Virus record (IMG/VR): IMGVR_UViG_3300031772_000020
Location: 1-64,000 of that record
Source of the DNA: a virus
Direction: 5' to 3' (one strand)
DNA length: 64,000 nt
Shown: positions 60,806-64,000 of the stretch, in pieces
How positions within the stretch are numbered: the stretch's first letter is position 1
Layout of the letters: each line of letters starts with the position of its first letter
The notes under the pieces: model-generated
Databases searched by the model: none
Told to the model about the DNA's origin: nothing
What the model saw: only the letters and a program-made list of their open reading frames with translations
Program-made: the position numbers and the translations under genes

Positions 60806-61348
60806 TTACGATGCGGCAGGCTCGTTGTAATTGAGACCGTCCGGGTTGAGCTGGCCGGTTGTGGCGTCGAGGGAACCCCACTTCTTGGTGAGATTCGGGG
60901 TGTTGAAGGCCGGGTCGAAGCCCCAGCCCTGACGACTGACCTGGCTGATGTCGATCTGTGCCCCACGAATGTCGCTCTTGTTGCGGAGGACAGCCGTGAT
61001 GTTGACAGTGGTCGAGCGAACGACGATGCCGTTGACTGTTGCGGCGACACCCGACCCGAAGAAGCCGATGCGTTTGCTCAGGAGGTTGTAGCTGCGGGTC
61101 ACGGCACCCCGTGCGGCAACCGTGATTTCCGGCCCGACGTATGCGCCGATGCCAAGTGGCGTCACGTCAGCGTAGCCGGATGGGGTTGTGGTGGGAGCCA
61201 CATATTGTTTGACGCGGATGTAGGCCGCGATTGAGCCGGTGTTTTCAAAGATGAAATCCACCGCGCCCAGGCGCTCGTTAGCCGTCTGTGCGTAGCCGGA
61301 AAGCCGGGTTGCGTCTGTTCCAAAGGGAACTAAACTTGCTTGATTCAT
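60806..61348 (-). CDS. Putative capsid or tail decoration protein
   Basis: 180 residues, beta-rich and low in charge, with many Thr, Ala and Gly (GSIAAYIRVKQYVAPTTTPS, GAYVGPEITVAARGAVTRSY). The composition and its own strong terminator point to an abundant structural protein. No family recognised. A 134-bp leader with a hairpin precedes it, and no clear promoter was found. It is downstream of the small gene at 61483-61638 on the same strand. Confidence 0.6.
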   Translation of the reverse strand: MNQASLVPFGTDATRLSGYAQTANERLGAVDFIFENTGSIAAYIRVKQYVAPTTTPSGYADVTPLGIGAYVGPEITVAARGAVTRSYNLLSKRIGFFGSGVAATVNGIVVRSTTVNITAVLRNKSDIRGAQIDISQVSRQGWGFDPAFNTPNLTKKWGSLDATTGQLNPDGLNYNEPAAS

Positions 61349-61373
61349 AGGTTATGTGTTTTTGCTGCGTTTT

Positions 61374-61398
61374 GCACTCCCGGCTTGGCCTGGAGTGC
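61374..61398 (-). promoter_or_regulatory. Leader hairpin before the decoration-protein gene
   Basis: GCACTCC (61374-61380) pairs with GGAGTGC (61392-61398), seven pairs, around a GC-rich 11-base loop that can itself partly pair. It lies 25 bases before the ATG at 61348 on the minus strand, in the 134-bp leader, and may stabilise the mRNA or be an operator. Confidence 0.45.
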
Positions 61399-61482
61399 CT
61401 TAATCACAAGTAACCACGCGAGCACTTTTTAAGATGCCTAACACTATTGAGAGTTAAGGCGCTTCGATGGGATAGAATTTGT

Positions 61483-61638
61483 TTACACCTTTTGGAAAAT
61501 CAGCACGAGATTGGTCTGCCAGACGAAGGAGGCAGCCAAATTGAACCCCTCGGTGAGCTGCTTGTTGCAGAGGACCACGATGCTGTTGGCCAGATCGGTG
61601 ACCGTCGCCATGTCAATGCGGAAGACTCGTGTGTTCAT
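61483..61638 (-). CDS. 51-residue protein, unknown
   Basis: A short minus-strand gene, MNTRVFRIDMATVTDLANSI and then VVLCNKQLTEGFNLAASFVW, ending in IFQKV. It starts with ATG overlapping the upstream lipoprotein's TGA (ATGA), so translation is coupled. Its TAA lies inside the motif TTGTTTACA (61479-61487). Hydrophobic helices with few charges suggest membrane association. Good coding composition supports it in spite of the length. Confidence 0.6.
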   Translation of the reverse strand: MNTRVFRIDMATVTDLANSIVVLCNKQLTEGFNLAASFVWQTNLVLIFQKV

Positions 61639-62048
61639 TTCGGAGCTTCCGGGATGTTGTTCACTTTGCGGGTGATAAATTCAACTGCGTTGCTGCTCAG
61701 GTTGCCATCGGAGTCCCTGGCGAACATCAGAGAAGCACCCGGCTGGCTAACGGCATTTTTGCCCACCGCAAGGCGCTGGTAAACCAGTCCACCCTTGATG
61801 ATGTGCTCCATCCGAATCTCCATTATTACGTCGGGCACCGTGGCTGGGTCGTTGGTATTGCCGGGGACGAAAGCGAACTCGCTCCTGAAATACCCGAAGC
61901 GTATCTCGTAGAGCTGGGTGGATGGGTTTTCCGAAACGCTGACGCCCAGGCCCGTTTGGGTCGTGGTGATGACCGAGTTCAGGTTTTTGCAGCCCGTGGC
62001 ACAGAGTGCCAAAGCCGCGCCGAGGAAAAGAATTTGCAGCTTTCTCAT
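61635..62048 (-). CDS. Lipoprotein
   Basis: 137 residues. MRKLQILFLGAALALCATGC is a signal peptide with basic start, hydrophobic core and lipobox LCATGC, cleaved before Cys20. The mature part is beta-rich (VPDVIMEIRMEHIIKGGLVY) with no recognised domain. Phage lipoproteins often block superinfection or act in lysis as outer-membrane spanins. It follows another small lipoprotein by five bases on the same strand. Confidence 0.7.
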   Translation of the reverse strand: MRKLQILFLGAALALCATGCKNLNSVITTTQTGLGVSVSENPSTQLYEIRFGYFRSEFAFVPGNTNDPATVPDVIMEIRMEHIIKGGLVYQRLAVGKNAVSQPGASLMFARDSDGNLSSNAVEFITRKVNNIPEAPK

Positions 62049-62053
62049 ACAAC

Positions 62054-62299
62054 TTACCTACCTTTAATTTCCAGGATCGTGCTGCTGTTGGTTGGGATGC
62101 TCGCCGCCACAACGCTGGAGAGGCCCACGTTTACACGGCCAGACCCGGTATAAACGCCCAGCGTGCTTGCTTTGACCACGGTCACCTGGTTGGTATTGTT
62201 TACGCGGAACACTCCGAGGCCGAGAACCAGGTGGGTGCTCTTTCCCAGGGGCACGCACCCGGTAAGCGCCAACAGAATAAGTGGTAAGAGCCTTTTCAT
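62054..62299 (-). CDS. Small lipoprotein
   Basis: 81 residues from the ATG at 62299. MKRLLPLILLALTGCVPLGK is a signal peptide with lipobox LTGC, cleaved before Cys15. The mature part is about 67 residues with strands (HLVLGLGVFRVNNTNQVTVV). Together with the following lipoprotein it may be a paired surface or lysis system, but no known spanin motifs are visible. A frame extended upstream at 62374 reads as noise. Confidence 0.7.
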   Translation of the reverse strand: MKRLLPLILLALTGCVPLGKSTHLVLGLGVFRVNNTNQVTVVKASTLGVYTGSGRVNVGLSSVVAASIPTNSSTILEIKGR

Positions 62300-62336
62300 G
62301 CACCTGATCCCGCACTGACCGTAAAGTAGAACGGAA

Positions 62337-63371
62337 TTATTTAGAAATTTGATCCCCGTAGGCCAACATGGCATCGTCTTCCAGGACGACCCCCGCGTTC
62401 TGCGGCGGATTCTGCTTTAGGTATCGGAGCATGATGTCCTGCTTGGAGCGCGGGATCGGCTGGTTGCCCACTTCCCCCTCTTTGTTCCCCGCGACGGTCA
62501 TCTCGAAATCGTAGATGGCCTCGTCGGCGCGGTTGGCCAGGGGATGGGCATAATACCGCTCAGCCTCCGCGATGTCCTTCAGGATGACCTTGTAGCGATC
62601 CTCCGAGTCCGCTTTGACGCTGGCCAGGAAGTCGTCGAGCGACACTTGACGATAGGCCGGGAAGCCCTCCAGAGGCACCCAGGACACGTCGATCCGGCCC
62701 CCCTGAATGTCCACGATGGCCACGCGCTTGGCTTCCCCGGACTCGCCCCAGTCCTGCTGAAAGGGGGAGCCGATGTAATGAAGCTTGCCGAGGGTTTGCG
62801 GCTTGTGAATATGTCCAAGTAAGCCAATGTTTACAAAATCTAGCGCCTCCTTGGAGAAGCCGCCCGCTGCCGTGCCCGTAGGCATCTGGCATCCGGCGAC
62901 CTGGAAGTGGCCGAGGAGCAGCGCGGGTCTTTTGGGCCGGTTCAGCCGCAGGAAGTCCGTAATCGAGCGTTCGTCGTCTTGATAGCTGATGCACAAAATG
63001 TTTACTTTTCCGCACGGAATGGCCTCGCAGCCGTCCACGACATGGAAAAAGGCCCGGAACATTTTCCCGGCGTGGATTTTTGGCGAGCGTAACCATTGCT
63101 CATGGTTGCCCACTAATTTTAGATTCCATTCCCCTTTAAATTCCTTCAAGTGATCGCATAAAAGGTCAATAACTGGCACCGGAATTGCGCTTCTGTCGTC
63201 CGTAGTATCACCGAGATCAAAGAGGGCGTCACATTTTTGCTCGCGGTATATCCGTTTCAGTTCTTTGAAAAACCGGTCTATTCTCCAGAGTTGGAGAGAT
63301 CGGCTAGGGTCCGCAAAACAGCGTTCGTGGCCGTCCGTCGCCTGTAAATCGCTATACACTAAGGCACGCAT
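62337..63371 (-). CDS. Mre11/SbcD-type nuclease subunit (gp47-like)
   Basis: 344 residues. Metallophosphoesterase motifs are in order: VYSDLQATDGHE (motif I, with Gln where His is usual), FDLGDTTDDR (GDxxD), KLVGNHEQWL (GNHE), LLLGHFQVAG and NIGLLGHIHKPQ (GHxH). The protein is the expected partner of the Rad50-like subunit at 25856-27805. It starts with ATG overlapping the HNH gene's end by 20 bp. The Gln substitution in motif I might change metal use. Located 37 bp upstream of the lipoproteins. Confidence 0.8.
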   Translation of the reverse strand: MRALVYSDLQATDGHERCFADPSRSLQLWRIDRFFKELKRIYREQKCDALFDLGDTTDDRSAIPVPVIDLLCDHLKEFKGEWNLKLVGNHEQWLRSPKIHAGKMFRAFFHVVDGCEAIPCGKVNILCISYQDDERSITDFLRLNRPKRPALLLGHFQVAGCQMPTGTAAGGFSKEALDFVNIGLLGHIHKPQTLGKLHYIGSPFQQDWGESGEAKRVAIVDIQGGRIDVSWVPLEGFPAYRQVSLDDFLASVKADSEDRYKVILKDIAEAERYYAHPLANRADEAIYDFEMTVAGNKEGEVGNQPIPRSKQDIMLRYLKQNPPQNAGVVLEDDAMLAYGDQISK

Positions 63372-63966
63372 ATTGATGATTATGAACACGTTCAATCCAA
63401 GCGATGAACTCCTCTTTTGTCATGATAGATTTAGCCACGTTGCAGATTCGGCAGCACGGCACCACGTTGCTCAGCAGGTAGCCGCGTTTGGGATCAACCC
63501 GGTCAAGACCGTTATACGTGAACGTGCCGTAGGCATCGTGGTATTTTGTCTCGATATTGCTGGGAGGACACCCGCAATAGTGGCACGCCTGCTGAGTCAG
63601 TGCCAAAAACTGGGCCTTGCTGATGACGAACTCAAGGCATTTGTTCCGTGCCCGCATGAGATAGCGGTTGTAAACAAAGTTCAAGCAGGCTTCGCCACAA
63701 CCAAGACGCTTTTTATAGTTGGTGATGTGAATTGTCGTTTCTCGCTGGAGGCACCCGCAGCTCCTCGTAATCCCCCACCGGGCAACGACTTCACTGCCAC
63801 AATCGCATTTGAAAAGGAACTGCCGACCGCCCCAGCGGTCGGGTTCCGACTCTTTGACCAGGGTTAAGCGCCCATTGTGGTCGCCGGACTTGCGTTCAAT
63901 CCGTGCTGGCATACCGCCGTATAGAACCAAATCCAGCAAGTTAATAGTAGTGACAAATTGATCCAT
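63352..63966 (-). CDS. HNH homing endonuclease
   Basis: 204 residues with the same plan as the other HNH proteins: N-terminal basic strand module (GRLTLVKESEPDRWGGRQFL, FKCDCG, CGCLQRE), then CHYCGCPPSN, FTYNGLDRVDPKRGYLLSN and CCRICNVAKSIM, ending EEFIAWIERV. All HNH Cys, His and Asn are present. It starts at 63966 and overlaps the Mre11-like gene's start by 20 bp. A/T content is higher than the neighbours. Motif TTGTTTACA lies inside it (63669). Confidence 0.85.
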   Translation of the reverse strand: MDQFVTTINLLDLVLYGGMPARIERKSGDHNGRLTLVKESEPDRWGGRQFLFKCDCGSEVVARWGITRSCGCLQRETTIHITNYKKRLGCGEACLNFVYNRYLMRARNKCLEFVISKAQFLALTQQACHYCGCPPSNIETKYHDAYGTFTYNGLDRVDPKRGYLLSNVVPCCRICNVAKSIMTKEEFIAWIERVHNHQYACLSV

Positions 63967-64000
63967 AATGCGCTTAGGCGCGACTCGGCGCTGCTTTCTG

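Larger units (their letters stand above)
21..63677. repeat. Dispersed motif TTGTTTAC(A), 18 copies
   Basis: Plus-strand starts of TTGTTTAC: 21, 14098, 21246, 26472, 32891, 34623, 38165, 45842, 50679, 51177, 61479, 62206. Minus-strand copies (GTAAACAA on the plus strand): 3827, 6526, 6833, 32504, 55244, 63670. Thirteen of the eighteen extend to TTGTTTACA. The strongest form is a near-palindrome, TTTGT-TT-ACAAA. Variants such as TGTTTACAAA occur at 28867, 30049, 48353 and 62829. Copies lie in intergenic gaps and in genes in all three frames (coding for FVN, FVY, LFT and others). Chance expectation is about one copy, by hand estimate. Confidence 0.75.

Noticed and set aside
60733-61050. N-terminal extension of the 60124-60732 gene
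   Set aside because: It is Arg/Ser/Thr noise lying over a confident structural gene and a terminator.
21-63677. TTGTTTACA as a promoter element
   Set aside because: Intergenic copies at 21246, 38165, 45842 and 61479 have no partner box at 16-18 bp and no fixed distance to the next start; many copies lie within genes.
1-64000. tRNA genes and CRISPR arrays
   Set aside because: No cloverleaf-like sequence or regularly spaced repeat was noticed by eye; a tRNA scan would settle it.

Overview
This window is an interior piece of the genome of a large contractile-tailed (myovirus-type) double-stranded DNA phage, distantly related to the T4 superfamily. The T4-type core is recognisable by protein motif: a gp32-like single-strand binding protein, a UvsX/RecA recombinase, a gp46/gp47 (Rad50/Mre11-type) nuclease pair, a 5'-3' exonuclease (RNase H type), a primase, sigma-like transcription factors, a gp21-type prohead protease, a gp23-type capsid protein, a gp18 sheath, gp19-type tube proteins, a tape measure, and gp27/gp5/gp26-like baseplate-hub proteins. 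No terminase, portal, DNA polymerase, helicase or tRNA was found, and genes run off the left edge, so the window is not a complete genome. The DNA is moderately GC-rich. Heptosyltransferase-like enzymes and two lipobox lipoproteins suggest a Gram-negative-type host. Very few start codons have a Shine-Dalgarno sequence, so the host may initiate translation mostly without it. I cannot name the host.

Layout. 0-14 kb (+ strand): two glycosyltransferases, an HNH endonuclease, SSB, UvsX, a degenerate metallopeptidase-like protein, two adjacent sigma-like factors, an HU-like protein, another glycosyltransferase, then small disordered proteins. 14-17.6 kb: fused prohead protease/scaffold and major capsid protein, ending in a strong bidirectional terminator. 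17.8-21.2 kb (- strand): small accessory genes, a DUF932 protein and an unknown 376-residue protein, with two good TTGACA-type promoters. 21.3-25.8 kb: DUF3008 protein, tape measure and a tail protein. 25.9-35.4 kb: Rad50-like subunit (-), a SWIM zinc-finger protein carrying a 400-residue intein, baseplate hub (-), an HNH gene, a neck-like protein and an HNH pseudogene. 35.4-44 kb: structural proteins, sheath, tube and fibre-like proteins. 44-47 kb (-): exonuclease, a frameshifted hub-assembly gene and the central spike. 47-60 kb (+): tube-like protein, a degenerate M23-domain virion protein, a glycan-enzyme cluster (GT2-GT9-GH130 fusion, methyltransferase, GT34-type transferase, sulfotransferase), primase, a double-domain GroES-like protein and a 1396-residue fibre ending in a phosphodiester glycosidase domain. 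60-64 kb (-): structural protein, two lipoproteins, a 51-residue protein missed by length filters, the Mre11-like nuclease and an HNH gene. Every gap between genes is under 300 bp.

Two things stand out. First, an A/T-rich motif, TTGTTTAC(A), recurs 18 times on both strands, in all reading frames and between genes, where roughly one copy would be expected by chance; at least four TAA stop codons lie inside it. Second, the phage carries a large glycan toolkit (three separate glycosyltransferases plus the 49.5-54 kb cluster, and a fibre-borne phosphodiester glycosidase), which suggests it both builds and cuts a phosphate- or sulfate-bearing surface polymer. Mobile insertions are frequent: five HNH genes, one HNH remnant and one homing-type intein.
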